DNA from: Prolixibacteraceae bacterium JC049
Lineage (GTDB): Bacteria > Bacteroidota > Bacteroidia > Bacteroidales > Prolixibacteraceae
Length of the DNA stretch: 64,000 nucleotides
NCBI GenBank assembly: GCA_023369685.1
Contig: SACZ01000001.1
Location: 124,381 to 188,380, forward strand
Direction: 5' to 3'
Position 1 is the first letter of the stretch. The number at the start of each line of letters is the position of its first letter. Positions 35,694 through 42,895 of the stretch are shown piece after piece. The notes under the pieces were generated by a model that searched no databases, was not told the origin of the DNA, and was given only the letters and a program-made list of their open reading frames with translations. The translations under genes were made by a program, and so were the position numbers.

Positions 35694-36374
35694 ATGGAAA
35701 ACATGAGTATGGTTTTGGTGCAATCGCCCATTTTCAGAGGTTTGAATATGGAGGAGATTAATTCATTATTGGAACAAGTGAATTACCAGATTAAAAAATA
35801 TTCGAAAGATGATTTGATTGCCATGCGCGATGATGAATGCAATGCTTTATTAATAGTTGTCGAGGGAAGTGTAAAAGGAGAGATGCTTGATTTGTCGGGT
35901 AAGGTGATTAAAATTGAAGACATTGAAGCACCACGTCCATTGGCATCTGCTTTTATTTTTGGTAAGCAAAATCGATATCCGGTAGATATTATAGCCAATG
36001 GCGATGTGAAGATTTTAAAGATTGCCAAACCAGAAGTGTTGCATATGTTTCAGGCCAACGAACAAGTGTTGAAGAACTACCTGAATGCCATATCAAACAG
36101 AACACAGTTTCTTACCCGGAAACTATTCTTCTTGTCGTTTAAAACCATTCGCGAAAAAATAGCTTTCTATTTGAGCGAACTTCATAAACAGCAAAAAAGC
36201 GAACAATTGCAATTGCCTCTTCCACAACGGGAAATAGCCGAGCTGTTTGGAGTGGCTCGTCCTTCTTTGGCTCGTGGCTTTGCCGAATTGCAAGATATGG
36301 GAATGATTGAGGTAGAGCGTAAATTAGTCGTGATAAAAGACAAAAGAGCCTTGTTGGGATTGGTGAATCAATAA
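35694..36374 (+). CDS. Crp/Fnr family regulator, HcpR-like
   Basis: A 226-aa regulator with an N-terminal cyclic-nucleotide-binding-type beta-roll (about residues 8-125), a dimerisation helix and a C-terminal winged HTH (about 155-215) with PQREIAELFGVARPSLARGF as recognition region. It has no N-terminal Cys cluster as in FNR. Its position beside hcp and the two matching palindromes suggest HcpR, the nitrosative-stress activator known from Porphyromonas and other anaerobes. Effector sensing (possibly haem or NO) is inferred from the family. Confidence 0.85.
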   Translation: MENMSMVLVQSPIFRGLNMEEINSLLEQVNYQIKKYSKDDLIAMRDDECNALLIVVEGSVKGEMLDLSGKVIKIEDIEAPRPLASAFIFGKQNRYPVDIIANGDVKILKIAKPEVLHMFQANEQVLKNYLNAISNRTQFLTRKLFFLSFKTIREKIAFYLSELHKQQKSEQLQLPLPQREIAELFGVARPSLARGFAELQDMGMIEVERKLVVIKDKRALLGLVNQ

Positions 36375-36471
36375 CCGTATAGCATAAAAAAACATGATAA
36401 AAATTGGAAGATAAGGTGCTTGAAATTGGCATCTTGCCAATGAATTAATTTGCTGAAGACAAAATATTATC

Positions 36472-37158
36472 ATGAAACGAGGTGACATCTTATTTGTGCT
36501 GTTATTGGCAGCTGTTTTTACTCCATTTATAATTTCACAAGAGCTATATCATGGCTACCACCAGCTTAATGCGGCACATCCATATATATTAGGATTTTTA
36601 AAGTTTGCCTTATTGGCCACTATGGGAGAAACGTTGGCACTTCGTATTAAAGAAGGTGTTTATAACAAACCTGGTTTTGGAATTCTTCCACGTGCTATTG
36701 TTTGGGGATTTCTAGGAATGTCGATTGTCTTGGCATTTACCATTTTTGCAGCAGGTGCTCCGCTATTTCTAAAAACTTTTGGTGTAGAAAATGCTTTAGC
36801 TTCCATGCAGGGTGATGTTTCGTGGACGCGCTTTGGAGCTGCGTTGGCAATAAGCACTACTATGAATATTTTCTATGCTCCGGTTTTAATGACAGTTCAT
36901 AAAGTTACCGACATGCATATTGCATCGACAGGAGGAACAGTAAAAGGACTGTTTACACGGATAAACATTGTTGACCACTTACAGCAATTGGACTGGAAAA
37001 CACACTGGAACTTTATTTTGGTAAAAACCATTCCTCTATTTTGGATTCCTATGCAAACCATCAACTTTATGTTGCCGGTTGAGTTCAGGGTATTGGTAGC
37101 GGCACTTTTGGGAATTGCACTAGGTGTAATACTAGCAACAGCCACTTTAAAGAAATAA
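36472..37158 (+). CDS. Mpv17-like multi-pass membrane protein of the hcp cluster
   Basis: A 228-aa protein with about five to six membrane helices. The C-terminal segment FWIPMQTINFMLPVEFRVL recalls the W-x-x-x-Q-x-I-N-F-x-x-V-P-x-x-x-R motif of the Mpv17/PMP22 family, from memory. It lies 97 bp after the HcpR-like gene on the same strand and may be cotranscribed. The inverted repeat ATTGGC...GCCAAT at 36426-36442 sits between them. A transport or channel role is possible but unproven. Confidence 0.65.
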   Translation: MKRGDILFVLLLAAVFTPFIISQELYHGYHQLNAAHPYILGFLKFALLATMGETLALRIKEGVYNKPGFGILPRAIVWGFLGMSIVLAFTIFAAGAPLFLKTFGVENALASMQGDVSWTRFGAALAISTTMNIFYAPVLMTVHKVTDMHIASTGGTVKGLFTRINIVDHLQQLDWKTHWNFILVKTIPLFWIPMQTINFMLPVEFRVLVAALLGIALGVILATATLKK

Positions 37159-37298
37159 CATTTTTACTTTTCACTTTTATAGCACTGTTTAAATGTGACA
37201 ATGTTAAAAAACTGGAAAAAATGATGCTTTTTAGTTGGTTGAGGTAACGAAAAGCTCAGGTTTTTCTAAATTGCATACCATATTATCAAAAAGAAATC

Positions 37299-37451
37299 GT
37301 GAAAAAGAGAAAGTTGAGTACAAACGAGAAGTTTCTGATTAGCTTTGTAGTAGTGTTGATTTTAGCTATTGCAACGTCGTGGAGTTCGTTTGTGGAGCGT
37401 ATTGATAAAGTAATGTCTAGCTATAAAATACAGACAGAGAAAACAAAGTAA
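37299..37451 (+). CDS. 50-aa membrane micro-protein (GTG start)
   Basis: A 50-codon frame from GTG: a basic N-terminus (MKKRKLSTNEK), one helix (FLISFVVVLILAIATSW) and a polar tail rich in Lys. It ends 31 bp before the leader peptide of the pheA attenuator. The composition is like other micro-proteins in this window (19667-19789). There is no ATG alternative nearby. Confidence 0.5.
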   Translation: MKKRKLSTNEKFLISFVVVLILAIATSWSSFVERIDKVMSSYKIQTEKTK

Positions 37452-37482
37452 TAGAAATAATAGAGAGTAATATTTAATTAAG

Positions 37483-37536
37483 ATGAATAGTATGAACGCG
37501 GCATATCGATTTTGGTTTTTCTTTTTTACTGACTAG
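37483..37536 (+). CDS. Phenylalanine leader peptide (pheL-like)
   Basis: ATG 37483 opens a 17-codon frame, MNSMNAAYRFWFFFFTD, ending at TAG 37534-37536. Five Phe codons lie within six consecutive codons (37510-37527, interrupted by one Trp). The stop is 4 nt before the antiterminator arm. This is the design of an attenuator leader peptide sensing charged tRNA-Phe, and the first enzyme gene downstream is pheA. Confidence 0.85.
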   Translation: MNSMNAAYRFWFFFFTD

Positions 37537-37540
37537 ATCG

Positions 37541-37598
37541 GCCGGGTTTAGAATGATATTATATTGCATAGTCCCGGCTCAGTGAGTCGGGATTTTTT
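37541..37598 (+). promoter_or_regulatory. Transcription attenuator of pheA (antiterminator/terminator)
   Basis: The terminator stem CCCGGCTC (37573-37580) pairs with GAGTCGGG (37584-37591) around AGT, extended by flanking pairs and followed by T6. The antiterminator arm GCCGGG (37541-37546) is complementary to CCCGGC (37573-37578), so the two structures exclude each other. A third pairing is possible: CGGC...CGAT (37499-37510) with ATCGGCCG (37537-37544). A ribosome stalled at the Phe codons would leave 37541-37546 free and allow readthrough. A ribosome at the stop codon would cover it and favour termination. Confidence 0.85.
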
Positions 37599-37626
37599 GT
37601 ATCAAAAAACAGACAATTATAGACAG

Positions 37627-38463
37627 ATGAAGAAAGTAGCCATTCAAGGAATTAAAGGGTCTTTTCACGAAGATGCCGCATCAAGATATTTCGAAGAGAA
37701 CGTTGAAATAATGGAGTGCCGTTCTTTTCAGAAAGTATGTGCCATGGTTGATCAGGACGAAGCAGATTTTGCTGTGATGGCCATTGAAAATTCCATTGCC
37801 GGGAGCTTATTGAATAATTATGCCTTGATGCGCGACTACCACTTACGCATTATAGGTGAGATTTATGTGCATATTCAAATGAATTTGATGGTGCTGCCTG
37901 GCGTAAAAAAAGAAGACCTAAAAGAAATACATTCGCACCCAATTGCGTTAAAACAGTGTGTGGAATATATCGACGAGAATTTTAATGGTATTCGTTTGCA
38001 GGAAAAGAGCGATACCGCAGGTGCGGCACATGGCTTAACAGTTGATGAAAACCGAACAGCTGCAGCCATTGGTAATTTACGTTCGGCCAATTTGTATGGT
38101 TTAGAGGTTTTAGATACAGGAATTGAAACCAACAAGAAAAATTATACCCGCTTTTTGGTATTGGCTAAACATGGAAATCCGGCAGGATATGGCAATAAAG
38201 CATCCATTTGTTTCGAGGTGGGACACTTTCACGGAGCATTGGCTCGTGTGTTGAATATTTTTAGTGAGCACCATATCAATTTAACTAAAATTCAGTCGGT
38301 ACCCATCATCGGAAAACCGAAAGAGTATTCATTTCATTTAGACATTGAATGGGACTCGTTTGATGATTACGAAAAAGCCATTCATTTGGTACTGAAAAAT
38401 TGTAGCAGTCTAGCCATTTTAGGTGAGTATGAACGAGCTGATTGGGAAATTCATAACCAATAG
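37627..38463 (+). CDS. pheA: Prephenate dehydratase
   Basis: Decarboxylates and dehydrates prephenate to phenylpyruvate, the committed step to phenylalanine. ATG 37627 starts right at KKVAIQGIKGSFHEDAA; the in-frame ATG at 37564 lies in the terminator stem and is rejected. The catalytic Thr-Arg-Phe is present in NYTRFLVL, and a C-terminal ACT domain holds the Phe-binding loop (KIQSVPIIGKPKEYSFHLDI), giving feedback control. There is no chorismate mutase domain; length 278 aa. It is preceded by a Phe-rich attenuator. The aminotransferase after it may produce Phe from phenylpyruvate. Confidence 0.95.
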   Translation: MKKVAIQGIKGSFHEDAASRYFEENVEIMECRSFQKVCAMVDQDEADFAVMAIENSIAGSLLNNYALMRDYHLRIIGEIYVHIQMNLMVLPGVKKEDLKEIHSHPIALKQCVEYIDENFNGIRLQEKSDTAGAAHGLTVDENRTAAAIGNLRSANLYGLEVLDTGIETNKKNYTRFLVLAKHGNPAGYGNKASICFEVGHFHGALARVLNIFSEHHINLTKIQSVPIIGKPKEYSFHLDIEWDSFDDYEKAIHLVLKNCSSLAILGEYERADWEIHNQ

Positions 38464-38595
38464 TGGCTATTTTCTGACATCTTTATTTGAAACAGTGCTT
38501 ACAATTTGAAAGTAGATTTTTCATGCTTTATTTCAAATTGGAGGCACTTTGAAAAAATCTCGTAGTAGATTGTAAAAGCTGTTGTTAAATAGCCA
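38464..38595. repeat. Long imperfect palindrome between pheA and the aminotransferase
   Basis: Nested complementary arms: TGGCTATTT (38464-38472) with AAATAGCCA (38587-38595); AACAGTGCTTACAAT (38491-38505) with ATTGTAAAAGCTGTT (38569-38583, 12 of 15 paired); AGATTTTTCA near 38514 with TGAAAAAATCT near 38550. An alternative inner pairing is CAATTTGAAA (38502-38511) with TTTCAAATTG (38531-38540), perfect over 10 bp. The repeat fills almost the whole intergenic region, like a MITE or a structured mRNA spacer. Confidence 0.5.
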
Positions 38596-38652
38596 GTGGA
38601 TCATTTTTTTATCCGAAAATCTTTGGTTATTTTAAGCAAAAATTTGAGAAAA

Positions 38653-39987
38653 ATGGAGCAAAAAACACCAGTCGATTTTCAAATTGTAAGTGAAGAAATT
38701 GAACGCTTACGAATCGATTCAATCGGCAAAGCATCGATACGAGAAATTGTACAATTAGTTAATAAGGTGGAAGCACGTACGGGCGAAAAATATGTTCGTA
38801 TGGAAATGGGAATTCCCGGTTTGCCACCTGCTAAAGTTGGAGTAAAAGCCGAAATCGATGCATTAAATAATGGTGTTGCTTCAATTTACCCCATGTTAGA
38901 CGGTATTCAACCGTTAAAAGAAGAGACTTCCCGTTTTGTAAAGTTGTTTATGGATATTGAAGTTTCTCCTGTGGGATGTATTCCAACGGTAGGATCGATG
39001 CAGGGAACCTATGCTGCTTTCATGGTAGCTGCCAACTGCAATGTAGAAAAAGATACTGCACTATTTATCGATCCGGGCTTTCCTGTTCAGAAACAACAGA
39101 TGTTGGTAATGGGAGCCAAATACGAAACTTTCGACGTATATGATTATAGAGGCGCAAAATTGCGCGATAAACTGGAGGAGATACTTTCTAAGGGAAATAT
39201 TAATTCCATTATCTTTTCTAACCCAAACAATCCAACCTGGGTTTGCCTAACCGAAGAAGAGTTACAGATTATTGCTGAATGTGCTAATAAGTACGACGTA
39301 ATAATAATGGAAGACCTGGCTTACTTTGCTATGGATTTCCGTCGTGACTTGTCGAAACCGGGAACAGCACCTTTCCAACCAACAGTTGCACGTTGGACCA
39401 ACAATTGGATCATGTTTATTTCTAGCTCGAAAGTATTCTCATATGCCGGACAGCGTTGTGGAATGATGGTTATTTCGGATGAATTGTTCGGACGTGACTA
39501 CCCGAACTTAAAACCACGTTTCAATAGCTTCGGTTTTGGTAATACAATTATTCAACGTGCATTGTATTCTCTTTCGTCAGGAACTTCTCATTCGGCACAG
39601 TATGCTGTTGCTGCTATGTTGAAAGCGGCCAATGATGGAGACTACAAATTTATCGAAGAGGTAAAAGAGTACGGTGACAGAGCTCAGAAAATGAAGAAGA
39701 TGTTTACCGATAATGGCTTTTCTATTGTATACGATAAAGATGGCGATGAGCTAATTGCCGATGGATTCTATTTTACAGTTGCCTATCCGGGAATGACAGG
39801 TGGCGAGTTATTGGAAAACTTGCTTTACTACGGAATTAGTGCAATTACCTTAGGAAATACTGGAAGCGAACGCGAAGGCTTAAGAGCTTGTGTGTCGCAT
39901 GTAAATCCAAACCAATTCCCACAGATGAAAGAGCGCTTAGAGCAATTTCATAAGGACCATCCGGTGATGGCAGAGAAAATGATTTAG
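38653..39987 (+). CDS. Class I/II aminotransferase (aromatic/branched-chain candidate)
   Basis: A 444-aa PLP enzyme. ATG 38653 is chosen because the preceding frame (from 38596) is part of the palindromic spacer. The PLP Lys is K260 in SSSKVFSYAGQR, the pocket includes SNPNNPTW, and the substrate-binding Arg is in SEREGLRACVSH. The position after pheA is common in Bacteroidota, where it is thought to aminate phenylpyruvate or prephenate. Only 24 bp separate it from the ferredoxin subunit of the 2-oxoacid oxidoreductase, suggesting a shared 2-oxoacid substrate. Confidence 0.85.
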   Translation: MEQKTPVDFQIVSEEIERLRIDSIGKASIREIVQLVNKVEARTGEKYVRMEMGIPGLPPAKVGVKAEIDALNNGVASIYPMLDGIQPLKEETSRFVKLFMDIEVSPVGCIPTVGSMQGTYAAFMVAANCNVEKDTALFIDPGFPVQKQQMLVMGAKYETFDVYDYRGAKLRDKLEEILSKGNINSIIFSNPNNPTWVCLTEEELQIIAECANKYDVIIMEDLAYFAMDFRRDLSKPGTAPFQPTVARWTNNWIMFISSSKVFSYAGQRCGMMVISDELFGRDYPNLKPRFNSFGFGNTIIQRALYSLSSGTSHSAQYAVAAMLKAANDGDYKFIEEVKEYGDRAQKMKKMFTDNGFSIVYDKDGDELIADGFYFTVAYPGMTGGELLENLLYYGISAITLGNTGSEREGLRACVSHVNPNQFPQMKERLEQFHKDHPVMAEKMI

Positions 39988-40011
39988 CAAATAATTGAAA
40001 AATGATATAAA

Positions 40012-40236
40012 ATGGCAAAAGTTAAAGGAGCAGTAGTTGTAGACAACGAGGCCTGTAAAGGTTGCGACCTATGTGTTGTTGCTTGTCCACACGATGTATT
40101 AAGCCTGCATAAAAATGTAAACGGAAAAGGATATCACTATTCACACATGTCGAATCCAGAAGCATGTGTTGGATGTTCTGCATGTGCCATGGTTTGTCCA
40201 GATTCATGCATAACTGTTTATCGAGTGAGAGTTTAA
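40012..40236 (+). CDS. 2-oxoacid:ferredoxin oxidoreductase, delta (2x4Fe-4S) subunit
   Basis: A 74-aa ferredoxin with two complete cluster motifs (CKGCDLCVVACP and CVGCSACAMVCP). It transfers electrons from the TPP subunit to ferredoxin in VorD/KorD-type complexes. It is the first gene of a four-subunit set with short gaps. Confidence 0.93.
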   Translation: MAKVKGAVVVDNEACKGCDLCVVACPHDVLSLHKNVNGKGYHYSHMSNPEACVGCSACAMVCPDSCITVYRVRV

Positions 40237-40269
40237 TACATTAAGTTGAAACAAAAATAATCAGATAAA

Positions 40270-41352
40270 ATGGGAGATTTAAGATTAATGAAAGGAAATG
40301 AGGTTGTTGCCGAAGCTGCAATCCGTTGTGGTTGCGACGGTTATTTCGGTTACCCCATCACACCTCAATCCGAAGTAATGGAGACATTAATGCTGCGTAA
40401 ACCCTGGGAAGAAACAGGAATGGTAGTATTACAAGCCGAAAGTGAAGTAGCCTCAATTAATATGCTTTACGGAGCTGCCTCTACAGGTAAGAAGGTATTC
40501 ACGTCTTCATCAAGTCCCGGTATTAGTTTGATGACAGAAGGTATTTCGTACCTGGCAGGTGCAGAACTTCCTTGTCTATTTGTAAACGTTCAGCGTGGTG
40601 GCCCAGGTTTGGGAACTATTCAGCCTTCACAGGCCGACTACTTCCAGGCAGTTAAAGGTGGTGGCCATGGCGACTACAAACTAATTGTTTTGGCTCCTGC
40701 TTCTGTTCAGGAAACCAACGATTTTATGGATCTTGGATTCGAATTAGCTTTTAAATACAGTACTCCTGTAATGCTTTTGACTGATGGTGTTATTGGTCAG
40801 ATGATGGAGAAGGTTGAACTTTCAGATTTTAAACCTCGCTGGACTGATGAAGAGATTGAGCGCATCAGTGGTGAGTGGGCTTGTTTAGGAAAAAAAGATC
40901 GTCCTCGTCACGTATCCACTTCATTAGAGCTTGACTCTGAAAAAATGGAGCAGAATAACCACCGTTTCCAGGCAAAATATCAGTCTATTCAGGAAAACGA
41001 AGTGCGTTACGAAATGCTTAACTGCGAAGATGCAGACTACGTAATGGTAGCATTTGGGTCTTCTGCTCGTATCGCTCAGAAATCAATGGAAATTGCCCGC
41101 GAAAAAGGCATTAAGGTTGGTTTGCTTCGTCCTATTACTCTATTCCCATTCCCAATTAAGCAAATTGAAGAATTGGCCGGAAGAGTAAAAGGTTTCTTGA
41201 GTGTTGAGATGAATGCCGGACAAATGGTTGAAGATGTGAAGTTGGCAGTGAATGGTAAAGTGCCAGTAGAATACTTCGGACGCTATGGTGGTATGATTCC
41301 TACTCCAGGTGAGATTGTAACAGCATTAGAACAAAAATTGATCGGAGGCTAA
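40270..41352 (+). CDS. 2-oxoacid:ferredoxin oxidoreductase, alpha subunit (VorB/KorA type)
   Basis: A 360-aa subunit forming the pyrimidine domain and domain II of the enzyme that oxidatively decarboxylates a 2-oxoacid to acyl-CoA with reduction of ferredoxin. Conserved are GNEVVAEAAIRCGCDGYFGYPITPQSE, the RGGPGLGTIQPSQAD loop and the Glu in QAESEVASI. Substrate (2-oxoisovalerate, 2-oxoglutarate or an aryl pyruvate) cannot be decided from the sequence alone. It overlaps the usual order delta-alpha-beta-gamma and is 3 bp from the beta subunit. Confidence 0.92.
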   Translation: MGDLRLMKGNEVVAEAAIRCGCDGYFGYPITPQSEVMETLMLRKPWEETGMVVLQAESEVASINMLYGAASTGKKVFTSSSSPGISLMTEGISYLAGAELPCLFVNVQRGGPGLGTIQPSQADYFQAVKGGGHGDYKLIVLAPASVQETNDFMDLGFELAFKYSTPVMLLTDGVIGQMMEKVELSDFKPRWTDEEIERISGEWACLGKKDRPRHVSTSLELDSEKMEQNNHRFQAKYQSIQENEVRYEMLNCEDADYVMVAFGSSARIAQKSMEIAREKGIKVGLLRPITLFPFPIKQIEELAGRVKGFLSVEMNAGQMVEDVKLAVNGKVPVEYFGRYGGMIPTPGEIVTALEQKLIGG

Positions 41353-41355
41353 AGC

Positions 41356-42150
41356 ATGGATATTAAAGAAATTATCAAACCGGAAAATCTGGTTTACGAA
41401 AAAAATAAAGTGCTTACCGATAACGTAATGCACTACTGCCCAGGATGTACTCACGGGGTAATTCACAAAGTAATTGCCGAAGTAATCGATGAAATGGGCA
41501 TTCAGGAAAAAACATTAGGAGTTTCTCCTGTAGGATGTTCAGTATTGGCTTACAACTATATCGATATCGATTGGTTAGAAGCTGCTCACGGACGTGCTCC
41601 TGCAGTAGCAACAGGTGCTGCTCGCGTAAACCCTGACAAAGTGGTTTTCACTTATCAGGGAGATGGTGACTTGGCTTCTATTGGTACTGCTGAAATTATG
41701 CATGCTTGTAACCGAGGCGAAAATTTGGTTGTATTCTTCGTAAACAATGCCATTTATGGTATGACTGGTGGGCAGATGGCACCTACCACTTTGGTGGGAC
41801 AGCCAACGGCAACTACTCCTTATGGTCGCGACGTTGAATTACACGGTTATCCGTTGAAGATTACTGAATTAATTGCACAGCTTCCTGGAACTTCTTTTGT
41901 AACACGTCAGTCGGCAGAAACTCCGGGTGCTGTTCGTAAGTTGAAGAAAGCTATCCGCAAAGGATTCGAAAATACAGTAAACAAAAAAGGAACTTCGTTT
42001 ATCGAAATCGTTTCTACTTGTAACTCTGGATGGAAAGTATCTCCAGTACAAGCCAACGAATGGATGAAAGAGAACATGTTCCCATTATATCCACTTGGAA
42101 CCATGAAAGATCAGGATAAAGAGTCGGATGAACAATACAAAGTGAAGTAA
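41356..42150 (+). CDS. 2-oxoacid:ferredoxin oxidoreductase, beta (TPP) subunit
   Basis: A 264-aa TPP-binding subunit. CPGCTHG is near the N-terminus (residues 28-34), and the TPP/Mg motif GDGDLASIG...NNAIYGMTGGQ follows. The ATG is 4 bp after the alpha stop. Together with alpha it forms the active site. Confidence 0.94.
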   Translation: MDIKEIIKPENLVYEKNKVLTDNVMHYCPGCTHGVIHKVIAEVIDEMGIQEKTLGVSPVGCSVLAYNYIDIDWLEAAHGRAPAVATGAARVNPDKVVFTYQGDGDLASIGTAEIMHACNRGENLVVFFVNNAIYGMTGGQMAPTTLVGQPTATTPYGRDVELHGYPLKITELIAQLPGTSFVTRQSAETPGAVRKLKKAIRKGFENTVNKKGTSFIEIVSTCNSGWKVSPVQANEWMKENMFPLYPLGTMKDQDKESDEQYKVK

Positions 42151-42170
42151 ATCAATTAACATCGAAGATT

Positions 42171-42719
42171 ATGACAGAAGAAATTATCATAGCCGGTTTC
42201 GGTGGACAAGGAGTATTGTCAATGGGAAAAATCTTGGCTTACTCTGGAATTATGCAAGACAAAGAGGTGGCTTGGTTTCCATCGTACGGACCAGAAATGC
42301 GTGGTGGTACAGCTAACGTTACTGTAATTATTAGTGACGAGCGCATTAGTTCACCTGTATTGCACGAATTTGATACTGCAATTATCCTGAATCAGCAGTC
42401 GATGGATAAATTCGAAGAGACTGTTAAGCCAGGTGGTGTATTGCTATACGATCCAAACGGAATCGTAAATCCTCCTACTCGTACTGATATTCAAATTTAC
42501 ACAATTGAAGGAGCTCGCTTAGCAGCTGAGCTAGGTAATCCAAAAACATTCAACATGATTATTTTGGGTGCTTTCTTAAAAGTTAAGCCTTTAATTGATA
42601 TGTCAAGCTTGGAAAAAGGATTGGAAAAATCACTTCCTGAGCGTCATCACAAACTGATTCCACTGAACCTTGAAGCGGTAAATAAAGGTTTAGAAAGTTT
42701 GGAAACAGTTGAAGCTTAA
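42171..42719 (+). CDS. 2-oxoacid:ferredoxin oxidoreductase, gamma subunit
   Basis: A 182-aa subunit with the N-terminal AGFGGQGVLSMGKILAYSG (residues 8-26) that closes the CoA site in this family, and the PSYGPEMRGG segment. It is the last gene of the cluster; a strong terminator follows. Gene order delta-alpha-beta-gamma is intact. Confidence 0.94.
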   Translation: MTEEIIIAGFGGQGVLSMGKILAYSGIMQDKEVAWFPSYGPEMRGGTANVTVIISDERISSPVLHEFDTAIILNQQSMDKFEETVKPGGVLLYDPNGIVNPPTRTDIQIYTIEGARLAAELGNPKTFNMIILGAFLKVKPLIDMSSLEKGLEKSLPERHHKLIPLNLEAVNKGLESLETVEA

Positions 42720-42761
42720 TATGAACTAGATTCATACTGATATACCCAAGCAATTCAGTAG

Positions 42762-42788
42762 CCCCGAGCCTTTGGTTCGGGGTTTTTT
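42762..42788 (+). terminator. Terminator of the pheA-aminotransferase-oxidoreductase unit
   Basis: CCCCGAGCC pairs with GGTTCGGGG (one G-T pair) around TTT, followed by T6. Confidence 0.93.
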
Positions 42789-42895
42789 GTTGCTGTATCA
42801 CAACATCTCTACCACTTATTACAACATATTTACCATAGCTCAACAGGCAATCTTTGTAGTTTCGATTTCAGTATTATTAGAATTGAGAAGAAACA

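Noticed and set aside
36426-36442. ATTGGC-ATCTT-GCCAAT as a terminator after the regulator gene
   Set aside because: Only six base pairs and no T-tract; kept as a minor inverted repeat only.
37564-37626. N-terminal extension of pheA from an earlier ATG
   Set aside because: These codons form the attenuator terminator stem and loop; family alignment begins at the Met at 37627.
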